This document shows positions 17,556-27,043 of a stretch of DNA of 64,000 nucleotides, one piece after another. The stretch's first letter is position 1, and every line of letters begins with the position of its first letter. Origin of the DNA: Prosthecomicrobium sp. N25 (lineage in GTDB: Bacteria; Pseudomonadota; Alphaproteobacteria; Rhizobiales; Ancalomicrobiaceae); assembly GCF_037203705.1 (NCBI RefSeq), contig NZ_JBBCAT010000001.1, positions 531,418-595,417 of the forward strand. Reading direction: 5' to 3'. Below the pieces are notes generated by a model, which ran no database searches, was not told where the DNA came from, and saw only the letters and a program-made list of their open reading frames with translations. A program made the position numbers and the translations under genes.

Positions 17556-18062
17556 TCAGCTACGCCCGCGCTGCGGGTCCTGCTGCGGCCCGGCGCCCGG
17601 GCGCGGAGTCTCCGGGTCCACCCGGATCGCATCTCCGGGCAGGCTCTCGACCGCCCCCATCCCGAGCGTCCGCGCCATCCGCGCCTCGACGCTCGACACG
17701 ATCTGCTCGACCCGCTCCGCTGAGACGCCGAGAATGGCGGCCGCCTCGTCCGGGCCGAACTGCTCCATGACGACGAGCAGGTAGGCCCGGCGCGCCAGCG
17801 GCTCCAGCCCGCGCAGTTGCGTCTCGTGGAAGCTGTTACCGTCCGCCGGCTGGCCGGTCCGGTCGGTGGGCCGGACGACAGAGCAGAAGGCCTGGAACAG
17901 CGCGGCCCTCAACGGCAGGTCCGGGTCGAGGCCGACGCGGCCGTCGATCAGGGCCTGGAGGACCAGGCCGATCTCGGCGTCGGCCGCCGACTTGGACCCC
18001 GCGAGGGCCCGGGCGAACCGGCGAAGATACGGGATGTGCCGCGCGATCTCGGTGCCCGACAT
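17556..18062 (-). CDS. PhyR-like sigma-mimic protein lacking the receiver domain
   Basis: Protein of 168 residues. Residues 1-130 match the sigma-like half of PhyR: EIARHIPYLRRFARALAGSK at the N-terminus and LARRAYLLVVMEQFGPDEAA followed by ILGVSAERVEQI as the region-4-like part. PhyR is normally about 260 residues, with a C-terminal receiver that unlocks the sigma-like half when phosphorylated. Here only about 40 proline/glutamine-rich residues follow, and no receiver is found downstream in any frame. It may therefore bind NepR without needing phosphorylation. A perfect EcfG promoter lies about 136 bases upstream and nepR follows. The start at 18062 is set by homology; no strong ribosome site is seen. 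Confidence 0.8.
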   Translation of the reverse strand: MSGTEIARHIPYLRRFARALAGSKSAADAEIGLVLQALIDGRVGLDPDLPLRAALFQAFCSVVRPTDRTGQPADGNSFHETQLRGLEPLARRAYLLVVMEQFGPDEAAAILGVSAERVEQIVSSVEARMARTLGMGAVESLPGDAIRVDPETPRPGAGPQQDPQRGRS

Positions 18063-18197
18063 CGGGGTTGACCCATCTTGCTCGCCGAAGGATCCGTCTG
18101 GTCCGGCGCGGGGGAGGCGTGCCCATCCGCCGCTGCCGTGGAGACGCCGACCACCGGGGTCTCCGACTCGGGCTCGACAAAGCCCGCGCCCCGAAAC

Positions 18198-18222
18198 AAC
18201 GGCAGTCGGTGCCGGCGGTTCC
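18198..18222 (-). promoter_or_regulatory. EcfG promoter of the PhyR-like gene
   Basis: GGAAC (18222-18218), 16-base spacer, CGTT (18201-18198). Perfect consensus; leader of about 130 bases before the ATG at 18062. Confidence 0.75.
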
Positions 18223-18252
18223 GGCCAAGGTCCCGGCGGAACGTACAAAGGC

Positions 18253-20406
18253 TCAGGTTTGTCTGGTTTCGTACACGCGCATCGACCGGCTCGGAACCGT
18301 GCAGGTCTCCCCCGGCGCGAGGGCTTCCGAGCGCTCGCCGTCTGCCGTGTCCAGCACGAGCGCCCAACCGGCGCTGCCCGGCGGCGCCGTGAAGATCACG
18401 TCGATCTCCGAGCCGTTCAGCATGACCGCCAGGACCGGCTCGCCGCGCCGGCTGGGCGAGAGGCGCACCGTCAGGCACTTCACATGCGGCATCGACCACT
18501 CCTCGGCGGTCATTCGCTCGCCCGTGGAGGCGAACCACGTGACGTCCGGCCGTCCGCGCTCGTCCCGCCGCCCGGTCAGAAATTCCGCCCGCGCCACGGA
18601 GGAGCGCTTCAGCCGGAGATCGGCGAGCCGGCGAATGAAGTCGACCAGGTCCGGGTCGGGCCTCGACCAGTCCACCCAGCCGATCTCGTTGTCCTGGCAA
18701 TAGGCATTGTTGTTGCCGCCCTGGCTGTTGCCGGTCTCGTCGCCGGCGAGCAGCATCGGCACGCCCTGCGCGAGGAAGAGCGTCGCCAGGAGATTGCGGG
18801 TCTGGCGGCGCCGGAGCGCCAGGATGCCCTCTACCTCCGTCTCGCCCTCCGTGCCGCAGTTCCAGCTCCTGTTGTCGCTGTGACCGTCCCGGTTCTCCTC
18901 CCCGTTCGCCTGATTGTGCTTCTCGCTGTAGCTGACGAGGTCGTGGAGCGTGAAACCGTCATGCGCGGTGACGAAGTTGACGCTCGACCATGGCCGCCGG
19001 TGGCCGCCGCCGAAGAGATCGTGCGAGGCGGCGAAGCGGGTCGCGAAGGGGCCGAGCGTGCCCTCCCGGCTGGTCCAGAAGTCCCGCACCACGTCGCGGA
19101 AGTCGCCGTTCCACTCGGAGAAGCCGGCCGGGAAGTTGCCGAGCTGGTACCCGCCCGGACCGACGTCCCACGGCTCCGCCACGAGCTTCAGCCGCCCGAG
19201 TACGGGATCCTGCAGGATGGCCTGGAAGAAGGGGTGCCGCGGGTCGAAGCCGCCCGGCAGCCGCCCCAGCGTGGTGGCGAGGTCGAAGCGGAAGCCGTCG
19301 ACGTGGTAGGCTTGGACCCAGTGGCGCAGGCTGTCCAGCACCATCTGCAGGACGCGCGGGTGGTTGGTGTCGAGGGCGTTCCCGCAGCCCGTCAGGTCGT
19401 CGTAGTAGCGCGGGTTGTCGGGCAGCGCCCGGTAGTAGCTGGCATTGTCGATGCCCCGCCACGACAGGGTCGGGCCGAGGTGGTTGCCCTCGCAGGTGTG
19501 GTTGTAGACCACGTCGAGGATCACCTCGATGCCGGCCTCGTGCAGGCGGTCGACCGTCTCGCGGATTTCGTCCCGGTCGCCGGCCGACAGGTAGCGAGGC
19601 TCGGGGGCGAAGTAGGAGAGCGTATTGTAGCCCCAGTAGTTGGTGAGGCCGCGGTCGACGAGATGCTGGTCCTGCAGGAAAGCCTGCACGGGCATCAGCT
19701 CCACGACGGTCACGCCGATGCGGTGCAGATGGTTGAGCAGCGCCGGCGACGACAGGGCCGCGAAGGTGCCGCGCTGGCGTTCGGGGATGTCCGGGTGCTG
19801 CATGGTCAGCCCGCGCACATGCGCCTCGTAGATGACCGCCTTGGGCCAGGGCACTCCCGGCCGGTTGACCGGCGACATCCGGTCGCTGACCACCCGGGCC
19901 TTCGGCATGAACGCGGCGCTGTCCCGCTCGTCCATGACCAGGTCGGCGTTTTCGCCGGCGCCGATCCTGTAGCCGAAGAGCGACTCGTCCCAGACGAGCG
20001 GTCCCGCCAGTTCCTTGGCGTAGGGGTCGAGCAGCAGCTTGTTGGCGTTGAAGCGGTGGCCCGCCTCCGGCGCCCAGGGTCCGTCGACCCGGTACCCGTA
20101 GAGCGCGCCCGCCTCGACCCCCGGCAGGAACCCGTGCCAGACCCCGTTGGTGCATTCGGTGAGGTCGATACGCTCGACCTCGCGCGCCCCGTCCTCCGAG
20201 AAGAGGCAGACCGTCACGCGCTCGGCGTTGTCGGAGAAGATCGCGAAGTTGGTCCCGTTCTCCAGCACGGTCGCGCCGAGCGGGAAGGGGTCGCCGGCGG
20301 TGGTGGCGCGCGCGGGCGCGAAGGCCGGCTCGGGCGGGCGCCGCCCGGCCTCCGGGGCGGTCGGCTCGGCCGGGGCGGGAGCGTCCGGGGCGGCGAGATC
20401 GGTCAT
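18253..20406 (-). CDS. glgX: Glycogen debranching enzyme
   Basis: GH13 isoamylase-type enzyme of 717 residues that cuts alpha-1,6 branches of glycogen. An N-terminal carbohydrate-binding domain (about 40-180; GATVLENGTNFAIFSDNAE) precedes the barrel. Catalytic motifs are DVVYNHTCEGN, nucleophile in GFRFDLATT, acid/base in VAEPWDVGPGG and VNFVTAHDGFT. The first 40 residues are an alanine/proline-rich extension. It overlaps glgA by four bases (ATGA), so glgA-glgX is one operon under the EcfG promoter at 21898. It would supply linear glucan for TreY/TreZ. Confidence 0.93.
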   Translation of the reverse strand: MTDLAAPDAPAPAEPTAPEAGRRPPEPAFAPARATTAGDPFPLGATVLENGTNFAIFSDNAERVTVCLFSEDGAREVERIDLTECTNGVWHGFLPGVEAGALYGYRVDGPWAPEAGHRFNANKLLLDPYAKELAGPLVWDESLFGYRIGAGENADLVMDERDSAAFMPKARVVSDRMSPVNRPGVPWPKAVIYEAHVRGLTMQHPDIPERQRGTFAALSSPALLNHLHRIGVTVVELMPVQAFLQDQHLVDRGLTNYWGYNTLSYFAPEPRYLSAGDRDEIRETVDRLHEAGIEVILDVVYNHTCEGNHLGPTLSWRGIDNASYYRALPDNPRYYDDLTGCGNALDTNHPRVLQMVLDSLRHWVQAYHVDGFRFDLATTLGRLPGGFDPRHPFFQAILQDPVLGRLKLVAEPWDVGPGGYQLGNFPAGFSEWNGDFRDVVRDFWTSREGTLGPFATRFAASHDLFGGGHRRPWSSVNFVTAHDGFTLHDLVSYSEKHNQANGEENRDGHSDNRSWNCGTEGETEVEGILALRRRQTRNLLATLFLAQGVPMLLAGDETGNSQGGNNNAYCQDNEIGWVDWSRPDPDLVDFIRRLADLRLKRSSVARAEFLTGRRDERGRPDVTWFASTGERMTAEEWSMPHVKCLTVRLSPSRRGEPVLAVMLNGSEIDVIFTAPPGSAGWALVLDTADGERSEALAPGETCTVPSRSMRVYETRQT

Positions 20407-21866
20407 GCGACGAGCCTTCCTTGGAGGGCTGGAACGGAGCGGGCGCGGCGAACCGGGCGGAAGCCGCGGATCTCGGCCGCCCGCGCCATCGCGGTCGCGT
20501 AGAGGTCCGCGTAGGCTTCCGCGGAGGCGGTCCAGCTGAAGTCGGCGTCGCGTGCCGCCCTCCGCATGTCCTCGAGCCGGTCGCGTTCCGCGTAGGCCGC
20601 GAAGGCCCGGTCGATGGCCCCGACGAGGTGCGGCGCCGCGTAGTCGCGATAGAGGAAGCCCGTGCGGCCGTCCCGGATCGTGTCGGCGAGCCCTCCGGTC
20701 GCGTGCGCGATCGGCAGCGAGCCGAGCCGCTGGGCGTACATCTGCGACAGCCCGCAGGGCTCGAAGCGCGAGGGCATCAGCATGAAGTCCGCCGCCGTCA
20801 TGATCCGGCGGGCCAGCGGCTCGGCATAGTTGATCATCGCCCCGACCGCGCCCCGGTACAGCTTGGCGAGGTCGACCAGTTGCCGCTCGAGCGCCGGATG
20901 GCCCATGCCCAGGATGGCGAGCTGCCCGCCCCTTTGCACCACACGTCGCGCCCCTTCGATCAGGACGTCGATCCCCTTCTGCGGGTCGACCCGGGCCACG
21001 AACCCGAACAGCGGACCCTCCGAGGGCTCCAGGCAGAAGCCCGTCCGCACCTCGTCGGCCTTCCGCGAGTTGGCTGCCACTGCCGCCCCGGCGTCCGCGA
21101 CCCAGTCCTCGTCTATGCCGTTGAGGATGCCGGTCAGGCGCCGTTCCTCGGCGAGCCCGGCCAGCAAGCCGTGCAGGCCGCAGCCGCTCGCCGCCGTCGT
21201 GATCTCCCGGGCGTAGGTCGGGCTGACGGTCGCCACGTGATCGGAGAAGAACAGCCCGGCCTTCAGGAACGAGATGCGGCCGTGGAACTCGATCCCGTGC
21301 ATGGTGAAGGACTCGGCGGGGATGCCGAGCGGGCCCATACGGGCGGGATCGAAGACGCCCTGGTGCGCGAGATTGTGGACCGTCAGCACGGCCGGGGTGG
21401 CGAGGCCCGCCCAGCGCAGGTAGCCGGCGGCCAGCGAGGCCGGCCAGTCGTTCATGTGCACGAGGTCGACCGGCCAGGGAAACCCGCCCGCGCCCGCCGC
21501 GAGCTCGGCCACCGCCAGCCCGAGGCGGGCGAAGCGCAGGTCGTTGTCCGGCCAGTCGCCCCCCTCGGCGTCCGCGTAGGGCCCGCCGTCGCGATCGAAC
21601 AGCGTCGGCGCGACCACCAGGTAGACGGTGCCGCCCGCGGCCCCGATCTCCTCGACAGTGCAGGGCGGAATCTCGCCGAGCCCGGGCAGGCGCGCGATGA
21701 GGCGCCGCTCCGGGTGATGCTCGAGGACCGTCCGGTAGCCCGGCATGATCGTGCGCACGTCGAGCCCGAGCGCACGCAACGCGGCGGGCAGGCTCGCGGA
21801 GACGTCGGCCAGCCCGCCGGTCTTGGCCAAGCCGGCGGACTCGCTCGTCGCGAAGAGAACATGCAT
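20403..21866 (-). CDS. glgA: Glycogen synthase (ADP-glucose)
   Basis: GT5 glycosyltransferase of 487 residues that adds glucose from ADP-glucose to glycogen. The N-terminal KTGGLADVSASLPAAL is the ADP-glucose-binding KxGGL motif. The C-terminal domain has FVARVDPQKGIDVLIEGA and the retaining-transferase acidic motif PSRFEPCGLSQMYAQRLG. The start is the first of the ATGCATG pair, with only a weak ribosome site. First gene of glgA-glgX, 24 or so bases after the predicted EcfG start point. Confidence 0.94.
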   Translation of the reverse strand: MHVLFATSESAGLAKTGGLADVSASLPAALRALGLDVRTIMPGYRTVLEHHPERRLIARLPGLGEIPPCTVEEIGAAGGTVYLVVAPTLFDRDGGPYADAEGGDWPDNDLRFARLGLAVAELAAGAGGFPWPVDLVHMNDWPASLAAGYLRWAGLATPAVLTVHNLAHQGVFDPARMGPLGIPAESFTMHGIEFHGRISFLKAGLFFSDHVATVSPTYAREITTAASGCGLHGLLAGLAEERRLTGILNGIDEDWVADAGAAVAANSRKADEVRTGFCLEPSEGPLFGFVARVDPQKGIDVLIEGARRVVQRGGQLAILGMGHPALERQLVDLAKLYRGAVGAMINYAEPLARRIMTAADFMLMPSRFEPCGLSQMYAQRLGSLPIAHATGGLADTIRDGRTGFLYRDYAAPHLVGAIDRAFAAYAERDRLEDMRRAARDADFSWTASAEAYADLYATAMARAAEIRGFRPVRRARSVPALQGRLVA

Positions 21867-21897
21867 GGAGACTGGCTTCCCGGTGGACCGCCACAGG

Positions 21898-21923
21898 AAC
21901 GTTCGAGCTGCCGCCCCTGTTCC
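21898..21923 (-). promoter_or_regulatory. EcfG promoter of glgA-glgX
   Basis: GGAAC (21923-21919), 17-base spacer, CGTT (21901-21898). Perfect consensus 32 bases before the glgA ATG. Confidence 0.84.
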
Positions 21924-21950
21924 GCCACACCTTGCGCAAAGAAGCGCCTC

Positions 21951-21975
21951 GGAACCCTCCCGGCGTCCGGCCGTT
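21951..21975 (+). promoter_or_regulatory. EcfG promoter of the 66-residue gene
   Basis: GGAAC (21951-21955), 16-base spacer, CGTT (21972-21975). Perfect consensus, back to back with the glgA promoter (27 bases between the two -35 boxes). Confidence 0.82.
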
Positions 21976-21997
21976 CTCCCGCCGAGGAGACGACACC

Positions 21998-22198
21998 ATG
22001 ACCCATCTGTCCGAGACCCTGATCACCGACGCCATAGAACGCTGCGACGACGGTACCGCCGGCCGTCGGGAGCGCTCGATCGCCGCCGCCGCCATGGTCC
22101 GCCAGGCCTACGCCTATGCGGACATGGAGCCCGAGGCCTTCTCTCGCTGGCTCCGCCGGATCGCCGACGACTTCGTCCAGGACGAGCCGCTGCACTGA
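21998..22198 (+). CDS. Small hypothetical protein, EcfG-controlled
   Basis: Protein of 66 residues, mostly helical and acidic at the end (LITDAIERCDDGTAGRRERS; ADDFVQDEPLH), with no signal or membrane segment. GAGGAGACG precedes the ATG at 21998. Family not recognised. It is the only protein gene between the EcfG promoter at 21951 and the small RNA promoter at 22235. Its direct EcfG control and position opposite glgA suggest a stress-related role that cannot be specified. Confidence 0.75.
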   Translation: MTHLSETLITDAIERCDDGTAGRRERSIAAAAMVRQAYAYADMEPEAFSRWLRRIADDFVQDEPLH

Positions 22199-22234
22199 GA
22201 GGATGGGCCCGCGAAATTTTTTTCGACCGTCTCG

Positions 22235-22259
22235 GGAACCGCAACGACGCATCGGCGTT
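22235..22259 (+). promoter_or_regulatory. EcfG promoter of a candidate small RNA
   Basis: GGAAC (22235-22239), 16-base spacer, CGTT (22256-22259). Perfect consensus with no open reading frame behind it; an intrinsic terminator follows about 65 bases on. Confidence 0.78.
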
Positions 22260-22265
22260 TCGCCT

Positions 22266-22357
22266 CCGGATCGGTCGCCAAGGCGGCCGTCCGACGCAGA
22301 GACGTTCCCCTTCCTGGCCTTGGCGGCCGGCCGTACAACACGGCCGGCCGCTTTTTT
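22266..22357 (+). ncRNA. Candidate EcfG-dependent small RNA, about 92 nt
   Basis: The 5' end is predicted from the EcfG promoter and the 3' end from the terminator. A first hairpin (22267-22293) pairs about 11 bases with one bulge and a CAAG loop. A C/U-rich unpaired stretch (UUCCCCUUCCU, 22305-22315) follows, complementary to a Shine-Dalgarno type sequence; then the terminator hairpin. No ORF fits. The layout (hairpin, C-rich seed, terminator, stress sigma promoter) resembles GsrN of Caulobacter, but no sequence homology is claimed. The 295-base gap 22199-22493 holds this unit and the next promoter. Confidence 0.65.
22323..22357 (+). terminator. Strong intrinsic terminator
   Basis: GCGGCCGGCCGT (22323-22334), 5-base loop, its exact complement (22340-22351), then six T. 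One of the clearest terminators in the window. Confidence 0.92.
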
Positions 22358-22413
22358 ATCCCAAGACTATCCGAGCAAACCTAGAGCCGGGACCGCAGCC
22401 ACGAAGGTAGAGC

Positions 22414-22438
22414 GGAACAATTGCCTCTCTGCTCGGTT
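22414..22438 (+). promoter_or_regulatory. EcfG-like promoter of the PRC-barrel gene
   Basis: GGAAC (22414-22418), 16-base spacer, GGTT (22435-22438). One mismatch in the -10; the start codon is 56 bases on. Confidence 0.6.
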
Positions 22439-22493
22439 GATCCGGGGCGGCTTCCCCCCGGCCATTCGACTGTTCAAATCAGGAGCACATCAC

Positions 22494-23087
22494 ATGATGA
22501 AGAAGCTCATCGTCATTTCGGCTCTCGCAGCGGTTCCGCTGACGGGTGCCTATGCACAGACCACTCCGTCGACGACGACGCCCCCTGCGGCGACCACGGA
22601 TCCGTCCGTGACCGCGACGCCCCCGGGCACCACCGTGACCCCGATGCGGGACCCGGCGGCCAAGACCACGACCACCACCACGACGACCTCGACGAGCAAC
22701 ATCAATTACGTTGCCCAGCAGAGCGCCGACCAGATGCTCGCCTCCAAGCTGATCGGCACCACCGTGCGCGGCTCGGGCGACGAGAACATCGGCGAGATCA
22801 ACGATCTGCTCGTCCAGAAGGACGGGAAGATCCACGCCGTCGTGATCGGTGTGGGCGGCTTCCTCGGCATCGGCGAGAAGAACGTCGCGGTGCCGTTCGA
22901 GTCGGTCCAGATGATGGCCGACGCGAACAACAGCAACACCATGCGGGTCACGATCGCGTCCACCAAGGACGCCCTGAAGCAGGCCCCCGAGTTCCGCCGC
23001 GTGAACGACAACCGGTCGGCCGGCGGCTCGACGACCTCCACGGGCGCGACCGGCTCCGGCACCACCCGTCCGGTCGCCCCGCAGTAG
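22494..23087 (+). CDS. Secreted PRC-barrel domain protein
   Basis: Protein of 197 residues. A signal peptide of about 20 residues ends in GAYAQ. A threonine/proline-rich linker follows (residues about 22-68, including a run of eight Thr), then a PRC-barrel domain (about 75-165: ASKLIGTTVRGSGDENIGEI, KIHAVVIGVGGFLGIGEKNV, AVPFESVQM) and a Ser/Thr/Gly-rich tail. PRC-barrel proteins of this secreted type are common in Hyphomicrobiales stress regulons; the function is unknown. AGGAG precedes the tandem ATGs at 22494/22497. An EcfG-like promoter lies upstream and a terminator follows. Confidence 0.88.
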   Translation: MMKKLIVISALAAVPLTGAYAQTTPSTTTPPAATTDPSVTATPPGTTVTPMRDPAAKTTTTTTTTSTSNINYVAQQSADQMLASKLIGTTVRGSGDENIGEINDLLVQKDGKIHAVVIGVGGFLGIGEKNVAVPFESVQMMADANNSNTMRVTIASTKDALKQAPEFRRVNDNRSAGGSTTSTGATGSGTTRPVAPQ

Positions 23088-23117
23088 CCCTGCGCCGACG
23101 AACGATCGAAGAGGGAC

Positions 23118-23147
23118 GGGCCCGGCGCATCGCGCCGGGCCCTTCTT
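23118..23147 (+). terminator. Intrinsic terminator after the PRC-barrel gene
   Basis: GGGCCCGGCGC-ATC-GCGCCGGGCCC followed by TTCTT, 30 bases past the stop. Confidence 0.8.
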
Positions 23148-23250
23148 CATGGTCGTCCGACCTTGTATTTCCGGGCGCGCGGGCGCGCACTCGCGCGAGC
23201 GCCGCGAAATGACCTGATTTTCCTGCAAGATTCCGCGCCGTCCGCGATGT

Positions 23251-23278
23251 TTGAACCGAGTGCGGTTGCCGCTATAAG
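23251..23278 (+). promoter_or_regulatory. Housekeeping sigma-70 promoter of gyrB
   Basis: TTGAAC (23251-23256), 16-base spacer, TATAAG (23273-23278), close to the standard -35/-10 and 29 bases before the gyrB start. Confidence 0.6.
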
Positions 23279-23300
23279 AAGCGACCCCCGTGGCCCCTGA

Positions 23301-25760
<2,460 letters not shown>

Positions 25761-25803
25761 GCCGCCCGGGGCACCCCGGCCGGACCGCCTCGGCGCGCCC
25801 CTC

Positions 25804-26865
25804 TCACAGCAGGCGCCGCGCTTTCGTGACCGGGCCGCTGTCGAAGGCGAGCGTCGGCGCCGCGTCGAGCGCGTCGGCGAGGTCTCCCAGCACCGTGTTC
25901 CGGTGCTTGGAGCCCAGGATTCTGACCCACAGGATATTGAGGATGCGCCGCCGGCGGTCCCAGCCGGCCTGCATGGTCACCTCCGACTCCGGGATTCCGC
26001 ACGCGACCAGGCGTTTCAGGATCGGGTCGAGCTCGACGACCGCATCCTTGGCCATGACCCGCGCGAGGGCGTCCTCGTCCTTGGTCAGGCCGTCCCACAC
26101 GGCGCCGATCAGGCTGCGGTCGTAGGACGACGTCGCGATCCCGATGTTGGTCCGCCAATAGTTGATCGGCCGCGTCCGGGCCCACATGATCCAGAGCAGG
26201 ATCTCGAAGACCGGCTGCAGCTGTGCCTCGGTGTAGAGTCGATCCCGATCGAGCGGCGCGTTGACGATGAAGGGATTGAGGAAATACGAGTTGACCGTAT
26301 CCCGATACTTGTCGAGGTCGTTCGTGCGGCGGGCGAGGTCGACCGCGTAGTAGGCGTCTGTCGCGTAGTTGTTGACCATCGTGTTCAGCTGGACGAAGAA
26401 TTTCGCAGGGTCCTCGCCGGCGTTCTTCCACTCGTCCCCGTAGGCCGGTTGCAGGCCCTGCAGCGCGCCCGTGACGGCGTTCTTGGTCAGGTCCTCGGCG
26501 GTGGTCGAGAAGCCGCCGTAGATGATGTCGTTCAGCGCCGCGTCGCGCTTCTGCGCGAGCGCGAGCAGCCGCTCGGACACCTGCCGGCCGGAGTTCGACA
26601 CGATCGTGGCCATCACCCCGCCCGCCATGGCGGGCAGGATCGTGCCGAGGATCACGGTGACCAGGAACCGGTTCTGGTTGCGCAGGGCCTCGATGTTCTT
26701 GAGCGTGTTCAAGTGCATCGCGTGCGCGCCGAAATAGGCGAGCGAAAGGGTCCCGAAGTAGCCCTGCCAGGCCGTCACGCTGCGCTGGAGGAGGTCGTTG
26801 AGCCGCCGCTCCTGGGCCTGGGCGCGTTTTACCGGGTCGTGTGGAAATCCGACTTTGATGTTCAT
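25804..26865 (-). CDS. Unrecognised protein with one or two membrane segments
   Basis: Protein of 353 residues that I do not recognise. A hydrophobic segment sits near residues 68-90 (FLVTVILGTILPAMAGGVMA), preceded by LRNQNR. The rest is soluble, rich in Asn, Tyr and Asp (WKNAGEDPAKFFVQLNTMVN), with a Trp-rich stretch ILLWIMWARTRPINYW near 225-240 that could dip into the membrane. It ends in a basic tail. Its base use resembles the rest of the window, so recent transfer is not obvious. It is alone, convergent with gyrB. AGGGATCGG precedes the ATG at 26865; the frame stays open 36 codons upstream. Confidence 0.72.
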   Translation of the reverse strand: MNIKVGFPHDPVKRAQAQERRLNDLLQRSVTAWQGYFGTLSLAYFGAHAMHLNTLKNIEALRNQNRFLVTVILGTILPAMAGGVMATIVSNSGRQVSERLLALAQKRDAALNDIIYGGFSTTAEDLTKNAVTGALQGLQPAYGDEWKNAGEDPAKFFVQLNTMVNNYATDAYYAVDLARRTNDLDKYRDTVNSYFLNPFIVNAPLDRDRLYTEAQLQPVFEILLWIMWARTRPINYWRTNIGIATSSYDRSLIGAVWDGLTKDEDALARVMAKDAVVELDPILKRLVACGIPESEVTMQAGWDRRRRILNILWVRILGSKHRNTVLGDLADALDAAPTLAFDSGPVTKARRLL

Positions 26866-27043
26866 GGGACCGATCCCTGGGCCTGAGGGCGCCGTCGGCG
26901 CGAGGCTGCGGCCGGCCGGCCGAGCGAAGGCCAGGATCGCGCGCGGGCGTGGGAGCCCCCGTTGGATTGTCAATGGAAACCGGGCCGGCCCGCCCGCCGG
27001 CGCGGAAACATTGTTTCGTCCCGGACCGCCGCGTGGAAGCGGC

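Noticed and set aside
18253-22095. A single 1280-codon open frame as a glgX fusion.
   Set aside because: The upstream half is a shadow of glgA; glgX starts at 20406 with a normal overlap.
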